Shown piece after piece: positions 8,286-15,765 of a stretch of DNA of 64,000 nucleotides. The DNA is from an uncultured Desulfatitalea sp. (GTDB taxonomy: Bacteria; Desulfobacterota; Desulfobacteria; Desulfobacterales; Desulfosarcinaceae). Position numbers and translations under genes: made by a program. The DNA lies in NCBI GenBank assembly GCA_937868765.1, contig CALMNL010000004.1:818749-882748 (forward strand). The letters are read 5' to 3'. The stretch's first letter is position 1; the number at the start of each line of letters is the position of its first letter. The notes under the pieces were generated by a model. The model worked only from the letters and a program-made list of their open reading frames with translations. It did not search any database and was not told the origin of the DNA.

Positions 8286-8853
8286 TTTCAACGATAAGAG
8301 CCGAGTTAAGGTTGCCGAAACCGTCATCCTGCTGCAACAAAGAGTGCGGATCGGGAACAATCCATTGGTCGTCGATTAAAAAGGCATAAGCGTAGCGGCC
8401 CTGGGAAAGCTCGAGCTTCAATCGCCAGGGTCCCCCGGGCGTGTCGCGGTGCATCTGGTATCCATCGGGATTCCAATGATTGAACGAGCCGATGACGGCC
8501 ACTTTGCCGGCTGCCGGCCAGTCGAGCACGAGATCGATCGGTTTGAGGACGGCCCTGCCGGGCGGCGGCAATGGGGATCCGCCAGGATGGCCCTGGAGCC
8601 AGACGGCCAATCCGCCCGCAATAAGCAGCAGTGCCACCGCCGCGGGCATCGCCCGGAGCGGCATCACGGTCCAAGGCGTCTGAATGCGGCGCATCCAGCT
8701 TTGCCAGCGGGAGCGTTTCTTGGGCTGGATGCGTCCCATGATCGCCTCCACCAGGCCCGGGGGCGGCGGGGCATCGGGCAGGCGCGCGATCCGGCCGGCC
8801 AGGATTCTCAGCTCCTCGCGGGATCCGTCGATTTTTTCAGGTTCAGGTGCCAT
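8257..8853 (-). CDS. Membrane-anchored AMPK/glycogen-binding-like domain protein, probable anti-sigma factor
   Basis: 198 residues. The cytoplasmic N-terminus (about 1-68) has the PPPGLVEAIMGRI pattern common at the end of anti-sigma domains, but no zinc-finger HxxxCxxC. One transmembrane segment follows at about residues 70-86 (AAVALLLIAGGLAVWL). The C-terminal 90 residues form an E-set/CBM48-like (AMPK1_CBM) domain: VAVIGSFNHWNPDG, WRLKLELSQGRYAYAFLID, DPHSLLQQDDGFGNLNS. It starts 26 bases after the ECF sigma gene, the classic anti-sigma position. I infer that the outer domain senses a carbohydrate or protein and the inner part holds the sigma factor. The start has AGGA 7 bases upstream. 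Confidence 0.72.
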   Translation of the reverse strand: MAPEPEKIDGSREELRILAGRIARLPDAPPPPGLVEAIMGRIQPKKRSRWQSWMRRIQTPWTVMPLRAMPAAVALLLIAGGLAVWLQGHPGGSPLPPPGRAVLKPIDLVLDWPAAGKVAVIGSFNHWNPDGYQMHRDTPGGPWRLKLELSQGRYAYAFLIDDQWIVPDPHSLLQQDDGFGNLNSALIVENGKSNANQL

Positions 8854-8879
8854 GTGGCTTCCTCATATGCTTCCCTGGG

Positions 8880-9437
8880 TCAGACAGAGGGTTTTTTCAA
8901 TCGGAGCTTGTCACGCAGGCGCTGCAACCCTCTTTGAACGCGCATTTTCGCGCCGCTGGTGGAGATGCCCAGGGCCAGACCCACATCGCGCATGGTCAGG
9001 CCCTCGTGAAATCGCAATACCAGGGCTTCGCGGTACTCCAGCGGCAGCGCGGCCAGCAGGCGCGGCAGCCGTTCGGCATCCATATGCACCAGGGAGAGCG
9101 CATCGCCCCCCTGGGCCTGTTCGAGGTCGCACCGCTCGGTCGTCAGGCTCACCGCCTCCACCACGCTTTTCTGCCGGCGCATGTGATCCCGGGCCAGGTT
9201 CAGGCCGATGGTGTAGAGCCATGGGAAAAATCGGCCGGTGGGCCGGAAGCGTTCCAGGTTTTCGTACACCTTGAGAAAGGCCTCCTGGGTCAAGTCGGTG
9301 GCATCTTCCGCATTGCCGGTCATGCGCAACATCATATTATAGATGGGGCGCTGGTACCGGTGCACCAATACAGCGAAGGACTCGGCGTCGCCGCCCAGAA
9401 TCGCGTTGATCAGCCTATTTTCCTCCGCCGTGTCCAT
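8880..9437 (-). CDS. ECF-type RNA polymerase sigma factor
   Basis: 185 residues. Region 2 is recognisable as AVLVHRYQRPIYNMMLRMTGNAEDATDLTQEAFLKVYENL (about residues 22-62), with RFFPWLYTIGLNLARDHMRR. Region 4 is LPLEYREALVLRFHEGLTMRDVGLALGISTSGAKMRVQRGLQRLR (about 129-174). Length and domain order are those of sigma-70 ECF factors. It lies between two genes for related E-set domain proteins, and the downstream partner is a single-pass membrane protein, so control by that protein is likely. GGAGGA lies about 13 bases upstream, further than usual. Confidence 0.92.
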   Translation of the reverse strand: MDTAEENRLINAILGGDAESFAVLVHRYQRPIYNMMLRMTGNAEDATDLTQEAFLKVYENLERFRPTGRFFPWLYTIGLNLARDHMRRQKSVVEAVSLTTERCDLEQAQGGDALSLVHMDAERLPRLLAALPLEYREALVLRFHEGLTMRDVGLALGISTSGAKMRVQRGLQRLRDKLRLKKPSV

Positions 9438-9512
9438 TCAGCAGCCGGTCGACTTCCTCCATTCAAAAGCTTCTATGTTAATATACGCGCGACGAAGCCC
9501 GAGCGTCACAAA

Positions 9513-9857
9513 CTATTCGATCATCGCCACCGAGTTTTGCTTGCCGAACCCGTCGTTTTCCACGAACAACGCTTTGGGATCCAGCACCCATCGCTTGCCG
9601 TCCACCATGAAGGCATAGTGAAACGGCCCCGGGGGCAACTGCAGCCGAATGGACCAGTGGTCTCCGGCATCCGACCGCAGGCAGTGACTGTCGCCGGTCC
9701 ACTGGTTGAAATCGCCGATAATGCACACCGATCGGGCGCGGCCTTCGTAATAAAAGGTCACCTCGTGCAGTTCCGCCGGGGCGCTGCCCGGTTGCCAGGC
9801 GGCGCAGGCCAGTATGGCCCCCAGGATCGCAAACCATATGACCAGGTGCTTTTGCAT
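9513..9857 (-). CDS. Small secreted or lipid-anchored E-set (AMPK1_CBM-like) domain protein
   Basis: 114 residues from ATG 9857 (MQKHLVIWF); an upstream extension in the same frame would overlap the previous gene. The hydrophobic N-terminus ends ILGAILACAA, a plausible lipobox. The rest is one E-set/glycogen-recognition-like domain: VCIIGDFNQWTGDSH, WSIRLQLPPGPFHYAFMVDGKRWVLDP, ENDGFGKQNSV. It is clearly paralogous to the C-terminal domain of the membrane protein two genes downstream. The start is only 4 bases after the oligosaccharyltransferase stop, so the two are co-transcribed. Confidence 0.78.
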   Translation of the reverse strand: MQKHLVIWFAILGAILACAAWQPGSAPAELHEVTFYYEGRARSVCIIGDFNQWTGDSHCLRSDAGDHWSIRLQLPPGPFHYAFMVDGKRWVLDPKALFVENDGFGKQNSVAMIE

Positions 9858-9861
9858 CGCG

Positions 9862-11976
9862 TTACTTCGTGCCTCCGCTGTTTTCAGCCGCCACCCGCCA
9901 CACCTGATAGTCAGGAAATCGCTCGGCATACAAGCTGAAATACGCCGGGTCGTTCTTTTGAAAAAGGAACAAGCGGCTGAACAGGCTCTCACTGAAACTC
10001 TGATCCATCAAGGCCCCGCTGCGGGTGGGGCCTTGATAGGCGAAAATCAATCCGTTGTCCCGGTCATAGCGCCGCGCGCGCCAGCCTTGGCCGTCAAAGA
10101 GATGCACCGCCGCCAGCGGGTAAGTCTTGCCGCCCAGGGCGATGGTCCCCTTCCTCAGGTCCAGGTTGAACTCCTTGGAAGCGATGCTATCCTCGGTCCG
10201 TTGGCCGTCGGGCAGCCACTTGAAGAGGGGATGCGCCCCCGCCCGGCGCTGGGGATCCCAGGTGCCGAACCAGTACCACCAGTAAGCCGTGCGTGCCAGG
10301 CGCTCATCCAGGAAAAGATAGATCTCCCGGCCAGGGTCGGGGAAGAAAAAACGTTGCCATTCGGAAATCGGGGCCAGGCCGGCCTGTTCGATCAAATGTA
10401 CAGCCCCTTGGGGGCCCGCGCCCAATATGGCCTTGAGCAGGGTCAGGCCCGCGGCCGTATTGCCGAGGGTTCCAAAAAGCTTTTCCATTCCGGCCGGCCC
10501 CTGGACGGCGTAAAAGCGCATGAAGCGGGCGGCCAGGGCCGCATCCGGCACCGCCAGCGGCAGGGCGTTGCTCACCGTGCGCAGCCCGCCGTGCAGGCTG
10601 CCGTCGTTGATGGTGGCCCGCCGCCCCCAGTAGCGCAACGGGTAGCCGTGATCCCACCAGGCCCACACCAGGGCCTTGGCATCGGTGCCGCGGGCCAGCC
10701 GATCGAAGCCTTCGATCACCCCGGGCCCTTCCTTGGGCCAATAAACCCGGACCAGGCTCTCTCTGAAGGGCAGGAACACGACCACGGCGATGAGCAGGGG
10801 CGTGGCATATTTCAAGAACGGCCACCGAGCTTGTTGCCCCCAGGCCAGTTGGGCCGCGTACCCCAGGCCCACGGCCAGAAAGGGGGTGAGAAAGATCAGG
10901 AAGCGACGGGCGAAGATGAAGGTGAGCGCCCCCACGGCAAAAGGCACGATCAAGGCCGCCGCCTTGCGCCGGTGCTGGTAGAAGAGAGCGGCCAGGCCGG
11001 TCAGGCCCAGGAAGAAACTCAGCGGGTGGCCGGTGCTCATGGCCACCATGTCGGCCAGGGCCATCTGCTTTTGCTCGTGCACCGAGACCCCCACATTGGG
11101 AAAGTCGGCGGCCTGGCGTTTGGCGATGTAGTCGAACTGTTCGTAAGCGTGGCGGAAAGGACTCACGAAGATGCGCGGGCCCTGCCAGACGGCCACGACG
11201 GCGGCGGCCGCCAATCCCACGACCAGGGCGATGCGTCGCTCGCGTGCCCCTGGCCGGTAGTAAAGAAGCATCACGATGACCAGTGGTGTCATGCAGATCA
11301 GGGTCACGATGGCCGGGGCCTGATCCCACCAGAGCAGAAAAAGCAGGTACGCCGCGCCACCGCCGGCCAGCCAGGCATAGCGCCGCGGGCCGGCAGACAG
11401 GCCGAAGCGGATGAAGAGATAGCAGATGGTCAGCAGGAAGGTGACATTGAGGCAATCGGTGTCGAACCAGCCCATATGACTGCGGTAGACAAAGTACCGC
11501 GGCCAAAGCCCCATGGCCACGGCCACCAGACCCATCAGCCGGCCGCCGTAGATTCGGCTGAGCAGCAGCAGCGGCACGGCCAGCGTCAGGCCGAGCAAGG
11601 GCGGCAGCATCAAAGCGATCCATTCCAGAGGCCAGGAGGTAATGGCGGAGAGCGTGGCGGCCATGATCGACAACAGGGGCGGCGGCGTGGGCCGGGGGGG
11701 CGAGGCGGGCACCCCGCGCAGGCTGTCCGGCTGACCATAGGTATCCTCGCGCAGATCCCGGGCCAGGGCCAGGTAGTAATAACCGTCCAGGGTGATCAAC
11801 AACGGCCGGCCATCGAAAAAAGCATTGCCGGGATGCTGTCGCCAGGCCAGCAGATCGTCCACCCGCAGCCAGAGGGCCGTCAGCAGCAGGATCGCCAGTA
11901 CGGTCCAGTATATAAAAGGGGTATTGCCGGAGGTTCCTGGCGGCGGCCGGAGATTTTCGGGGCGGTTCGGGGTCAT
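9862..11976 (-). CDS. STT3/PglB-type oligosaccharyltransferase
   Basis: 704 residues with about 12 membrane segments in the first 400 residues and a periplasmic C-terminal domain. Catalytic motifs of the STT3 family are visible: LDGYYYL with D64 (first acidic motif), GWFDTDC at about 169-175 (second DxD), SVHEQ at about 298-302 (the SVSE/TIxE loop), and WWDHG at about 440-444 (WWDYG motif). The expected role is transfer of lipid-linked glycans to asparagine on exported proteins (GT66). It starts 7 bases after the sigma-54 activator stop and is followed 4 bases later by an E-set protein gene. No glycan-assembly genes are nearby. Confidence 0.87.
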   Translation of the reverse strand: MTPNRPENLRPPPGTSGNTPFIYWTVLAILLLTALWLRVDDLLAWRQHPGNAFFDGRPLLITLDGYYYLALARDLREDTYGQPDSLRGVPASPPRPTPPPLLSIMAATLSAITSWPLEWIALMLPPLLGLTLAVPLLLLSRIYGGRLMGLVAVAMGLWPRYFVYRSHMGWFDTDCLNVTFLLTICYLFIRFGLSAGPRRYAWLAGGGAAYLLFLLWWDQAPAIVTLICMTPLVIVMLLYYRPGARERRIALVVGLAAAAVVAVWQGPRIFVSPFRHAYEQFDYIAKRQAADFPNVGVSVHEQKQMALADMVAMSTGHPLSFFLGLTGLAALFYQHRRKAAALIVPFAVGALTFIFARRFLIFLTPFLAVGLGYAAQLAWGQQARWPFLKYATPLLIAVVVFLPFRESLVRVYWPKEGPGVIEGFDRLARGTDAKALVWAWWDHGYPLRYWGRRATINDGSLHGGLRTVSNALPLAVPDAALAARFMRFYAVQGPAGMEKLFGTLGNTAAGLTLLKAILGAGPQGAVHLIEQAGLAPISEWQRFFFPDPGREIYLFLDERLARTAYWWYWFGTWDPQRRAGAHPLFKWLPDGQRTEDSIASKEFNLDLRKGTIALGGKTYPLAAVHLFDGQGWRARRYDRDNGLIFAYQGPTRSGALMDQSFSESLFSRLFLFQKNDPAYFSLYAERFPDYQVWRVAAENSGGTK

Positions 11977-11983
11977 CGGCGCC

Positions 11984-13399
11984 TTATCGAACGACGGTGT
12001 CGTGCTTGAACTCTTCTTTGCGGATACCGTACTTGCTCATCAATTTATGCAATTGCCGGGTGGTGATGCCGGCTTCGGTGGCCGAGATATTGATCTTGCC
12101 ATGGTTGCGCGCCACCAGTTCCTTGATGTACTGGCGTTCGAAGTCTTCCAGGGCGATCTTGCGGGCGTCGGAGAGCGGCAGTCGGGCGTTGATGGGCATC
12201 ACGGCCGCGGGGCATTCGCCCTCGAACAGTTCCAGGGGAAAGCTTTCGGGTGTCAGGCTGGCAGAGTTCTCCAGGATGTAAGCCCGCTCCATGAGATTTT
12301 CCAGTTCACGCACGTTGCCCGGCCAGTCGTAGCGGGACAGACTTTCGATCACTTGGGGGTGTACGCTGTGAATGGATTTTTGAAATTCGCGGTTCAGGCG
12401 TTTGAGGAAGATCTCGATGAGATGCGGCAAGTCCTGGGTGCGTTCGCGCAGCGAGGGAATCACGATGGGAAAGACGTTGAGCCGGTAGTAAAGATCCTTG
12501 CGGAACTGGCCCGCCTCGCACAACTGCTTGAGGTCCGAATTGGTGGCGGCGATCACCCGGGCATTGGTCTGGATCGTCTCCTCGCCGCCCACGCGGCTGA
12601 AGGTACCATCCTGCAACACTTGCAGCAGCTTGATCTGGGCCGGCGGCGTGAGGGTGCCGATCTCATCGAGGAAGATCGTACCGCCGTTGGCGATCTCGAA
12701 CTTGCCCAGTTTCTTGCGCACCGCCCCGGTGAAGGCGCCCTTTTCGTGGCCGAACAGTTCGCTTTCCAGCAGGGTGTCGGGAATGGCGCCGCAATGGACG
12801 CTGATGAATTGGGCGTTCTGGCGGTTGCTGTGCTGGTGGATCAGCTTGGCCAGCACCCCTTTGCCGGTGCCGGTCTCGCCCACCAGCAGCACGGTGGTCT
12901 TGGTGGAGGCCACCGAACGGATTTTCTTGAACACTTCGAACATGGCCTGGCTCTTGGTCTGCACCACGTCCAGGGCATCGGTTTTCCAGAACTTGTCGCG
13001 CAGGTAGTCCAGCTCCGACTGGCGCAGGATTGACTGGGCGATGGAGTCGGCCACCAGGCGCACTTCATCCAGGGAGATGGGATAGCTGATGTAGTCGCGG
13101 GCGCCGGCCTTGACCCAGCCCACCGCCCGGCGGATCTGGGAGGGCGGGGTCATGATCACCATCTCGATGGCCGGGTACCGTTGCTGAAAGATCTGCAGGG
13201 CGCTCTCGGGTCCGCTGTCGGCTGTATAGGCGGACAGGATCTCCAGATCCACGAAGATCAGGTCAAAGCGCGTCCGGTCCAGAATGCGCAGCGCCGACGG
13301 CACATCCGCGGCCGTGTTGAAACGGAACTCCGGACCAAAGGCCTGGCGTATGGCGGCGATATCCTCCGCTACCGCGGAAATTACCATGGCCGAACGCAT
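11984..13399 (-). CDS. Sigma-54-dependent response regulator (atypical receiver, AAA+, Fis HTH)
   Basis: 471 residues. The receiver-like domain (about 1-120) has FDLIFVDLEIL with a possible phospho-Asp, but the usual acidic pair near the N-terminus is replaced by SAVAED, so phosphorylation is uncertain. The AAA+ domain has Walker A GETGTGKG, GAFTGA (sigma-54 contact loop), Walker B GGTIFLDEIG and the R-finger region. The C-terminal Fis HTH is GKINISATEAGITTRQLHKLMSKYGI. It heads the leftward operon with the oligosaccharyltransferase and ECF sigma genes, and GGAGG precedes the start. No histidine kinase adjoins it. Confidence 0.9.
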   Translation of the reverse strand: MRSAMVISAVAEDIAAIRQAFGPEFRFNTAADVPSALRILDRTRFDLIFVDLEILSAYTADSGPESALQIFQQRYPAIEMVIMTPPSQIRRAVGWVKAGARDYISYPISLDEVRLVADSIAQSILRQSELDYLRDKFWKTDALDVVQTKSQAMFEVFKKIRSVASTKTTVLLVGETGTGKGVLAKLIHQHSNRQNAQFISVHCGAIPDTLLESELFGHEKGAFTGAVRKKLGKFEIANGGTIFLDEIGTLTPPAQIKLLQVLQDGTFSRVGGEETIQTNARVIAATNSDLKQLCEAGQFRKDLYYRLNVFPIVIPSLRERTQDLPHLIEIFLKRLNREFQKSIHSVHPQVIESLSRYDWPGNVRELENLMERAYILENSASLTPESFPLELFEGECPAAVMPINARLPLSDARKIALEDFERQYIKELVARNHGKINISATEAGITTRQLHKLMSKYGIRKEEFKHDTVVR

Positions 13400-13783
13400 G
13401 GGCCGCCTCCAGTATCAAAGCTTGTTTCCCGTTTTATTGCCGTCATCTATCGTGCAGACCAAGGTTGGTATGGGCAACGCGCCCAAAGATAATCTTTTTT
13501 AGTCGAGAACGGAACCCCAGGCAACGATTTATTGCATTCGCGCCGAGGACAGCGGACGGCCGGTTCGACCTATCGACTTGACCGCGCCGTGAACCGCTGC
13601 TATGGATATTGGGCCTGCACACAGCGATTTCCCGGCTGGTGGAAAAGTTAGCGGTAGAACCAGAAGGTATTCCCCGATTAAGAGAATTATCATTGGCAGC
13701 AAACATCAGGACCCAATTATCATCGGCAGGGCGCAGAAGCAACGCTGGATTGATATTAAAAGTCGCGCCGGTGGGAATCCTCC
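13400..13783. other. 384-base intergenic region between divergent genes
   Basis: This gap separates the leftward activator operon from the rightward CPBP-like gene and must hold both promoters. I see a small hairpin TGGGC-AACGC-GCCCA (13471-13485) followed by AAAGATAATCTTTTTT, and no convincing gene. Short open frames here lack family resemblance and ribosome-binding sites. Confidence 0.5.
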
Positions 13784-15586
13784 ATGAATGCGTCATCTGA
13801 TAATAACCATAGCAGCCGGTTTCCACTGGAAGAACCTCCACTGTTGACCGGCCGACCCAAGGGCGGAAACCTGCCCGAACGCTATACCGTCAAGTCCAAC
13901 GGTCAGGACCGGGTGTTGACCTGCCTGGAAGCTCCCAACCAGAATGTCCATATCGAGGCCGGCCTCTCGTTTTCGGCCTCGGTGGCCAAGAAGTCCCCTT
14001 CCGGTACCATTTTCCTGGACGGCGTGGCCCAGTGCGAGCCGTTCATGGATCACGAGCGCCAGGTGTACAATCTCGACCACCATGAAGGCTGCGTGCGCTC
14101 TTTCACCCTGGCCGCCTGCGAACAGGCCCTGGTGCTCTACATGAAGGGGCTCGACCTGCAGAACCGGGAATGGAATATCTTCGCCAACGAACCGGACCTG
14201 GACACGGTGCTGGCCATCTGGATCATCCTCAACCATGCCCGCATCGCCCGTCAGGATGCCACCCAGCGGCGGCTGCTCTTCGCCCTGGTGCGCTACGAAG
14301 GCATCATCGATGCCCTGGGGCTGGAGCTCAAAGACTTGAGCGCCCTGCCGCCTGAGCTGATGCGCAAAATCCAGCGGGTCATCGACCATCTGCGCAGTGA
14401 AGAGATCGCCTTGAAAAAGGAGGGCCGCTGGGCAAAGGCCGACTATCTGACCTATACGGCCGCCATTTTGCACAAGGTCGACCAGATCTTCTACAAGCCC
14501 AGCGATTTCGCCGACTACTTCGGCGTGGAAGAGCTGGCGCGCATCGACCTGAGCGACCAGCGGATCGCCGCCGTGGTCGAAGCGGACATGGGCATCTACG
14601 AAATCGAGCCCCACCTTAACAAGCTTTACGGCAACCGTCTGGGAATCGTATTTCTTAAAAAGGGGCTTAAAAATTACACCGTGCGCCAGATGGACATGTT
14701 CATGCCCATCACCCTGGACGAAATCTATGAGCGCCTCAACTTCGTGGATCGGGCGGTCAAAAACCGCACCCTGACCAACAAGTGGGGTGGCGCGGCCGAT
14801 ATCGGCGGCTCCCCCCGGGAGAGCGGTACGCACCTGAGCCCGACAGAAATCGTCCAGGCCTGCCAGGAGGCGGTGCGCAAACCGGATCTGGCCCAGAAAA
14901 CCTATCGCTTCGGTCTGGCCGCCGCGCTGGCGGCCTTTATCGTCCTGTGCGCCCACATCGTGCGCTTGATCTGGAATCCGGCGAACTGGCTGGCGCTGCC
15001 CCAGCTGCATCCGCTTTGGCTGCATCCCGATTTCGGCATGGTGCTGAGCCTGTTGCTGGCCTCGACCTTCAGCCTGGCCCTGGTCGTGGATCACCGGGGG
15101 TGGCAGTATGGCTGGAGCCGCCCCATCGGCTCCCAGTGGTGGGCCCTCCTTCCGGCCGTACTGGCCGGCGGCGTGGCCGGCGGCGCCTGGGCGCCGGCCG
15201 CCTGGGCGATCGACAAGGAGTGGCTCTACATGGCCTGCTTAGGTGTAGTGGGCATGCCCCTGGCTGTGGAGATCCTTTTCCGCGCCCTGGTCCATGGTCT
15301 GCTGGCCCAATATGCCCGGATCCAGCGTTACGACACCCGCTGGTTCATCTCCTGGCCCAACCTGGGCAGCACGCTGCTCTTCATGGGTTTTGCCTTCTTC
15401 CACCTGCTATGGGGCCGACAGCAGGACCCGCCGAATACCATTAAAATCGCCTCGTGCCTCGCAGGGGCCATGCTGATGGGACTCTCCCTGGGGATGGTGC
15501 GGGAGCGCGCCCAGAGCATCTGGCCGGCGGTCTTCTTTCACATGCTGGCCAGCGCCGCCGCCTTCTTGATGCCCATATTGCTTTAG
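13784..15586 (+). CDS. DHH-like N-terminal domain fused to CPBP-like integral membrane domain
   Basis: 600 residues. The soluble N-terminal 370 residues include YNLDHHEGCVRSF (about 96-108) and NEPDLDTVLAIWIILNH (about 134-150), reminiscent of DHH phosphoesterase motifs, though I cannot place the first two DHH motifs. From residue about 385 there are eight or so membrane segments. The last part resembles CPBP/Rce1 proteases: AVEILFRALVHG (first Glu of EExxxR replaced by Val), FAFFHLLWG (FxxxH intact) and FFHMLASAA (final Asn/His position is Ser). Protease activity is therefore doubtful. No obvious operon partner; the next gene has its own promoter. Confidence 0.65.
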   Translation: MNASSDNNHSSRFPLEEPPLLTGRPKGGNLPERYTVKSNGQDRVLTCLEAPNQNVHIEAGLSFSASVAKKSPSGTIFLDGVAQCEPFMDHERQVYNLDHHEGCVRSFTLAACEQALVLYMKGLDLQNREWNIFANEPDLDTVLAIWIILNHARIARQDATQRRLLFALVRYEGIIDALGLELKDLSALPPELMRKIQRVIDHLRSEEIALKKEGRWAKADYLTYTAAILHKVDQIFYKPSDFADYFGVEELARIDLSDQRIAAVVEADMGIYEIEPHLNKLYGNRLGIVFLKKGLKNYTVRQMDMFMPITLDEIYERLNFVDRAVKNRTLTNKWGGAADIGGSPRESGTHLSPTEIVQACQEAVRKPDLAQKTYRFGLAAALAAFIVLCAHIVRLIWNPANWLALPQLHPLWLHPDFGMVLSLLLASTFSLALVVDHRGWQYGWSRPIGSQWWALLPAVLAGGVAGGAWAPAAWAIDKEWLYMACLGVVGMPLAVEILFRALVHGLLAQYARIQRYDTRWFISWPNLGSTLLFMGFAFFHLLWGRQQDPPNTIKIASCLAGAMLMGLSLGMVRERAQSIWPAVFFHMLASAAAFLMPILL

Positions 15587-15645
15587 CATCCGGCCTGACC
15601 GGCCGATATTCTTTCCTGTCGACCCGGTCGGACCGAACGTTCTCT

Positions 15646-15675
15646 TTGACATGGGCCTGACTTTTCACTTATAGT
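15646..15675 (+). promoter_or_regulatory. Sigma-70 promoter for the DUF4388 gene
   Basis: TTGACA (15646-15651), an 18-base spacer and TATAGT (15670-15675) lie 91 bases before the ATG at 15766, in the only AT-rich stretch of this gap. Confidence 0.6.
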
Positions 15676-15765
15676 GCCGAATTAAAATGTAAATTTCAGA
15701 ATAGCCCGATCGGGATCAATGGCAAGGCGTCAAGACACGGCCTCAGCCCCCAAGGAGCATGGTTC

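Noticed and set aside
13443-13841. 132-codon minus-strand frame in the gap before the CPBP-like gene
   Set aside because: No ribosome-binding site, no family, overlaps the start of the real plus-strand gene.
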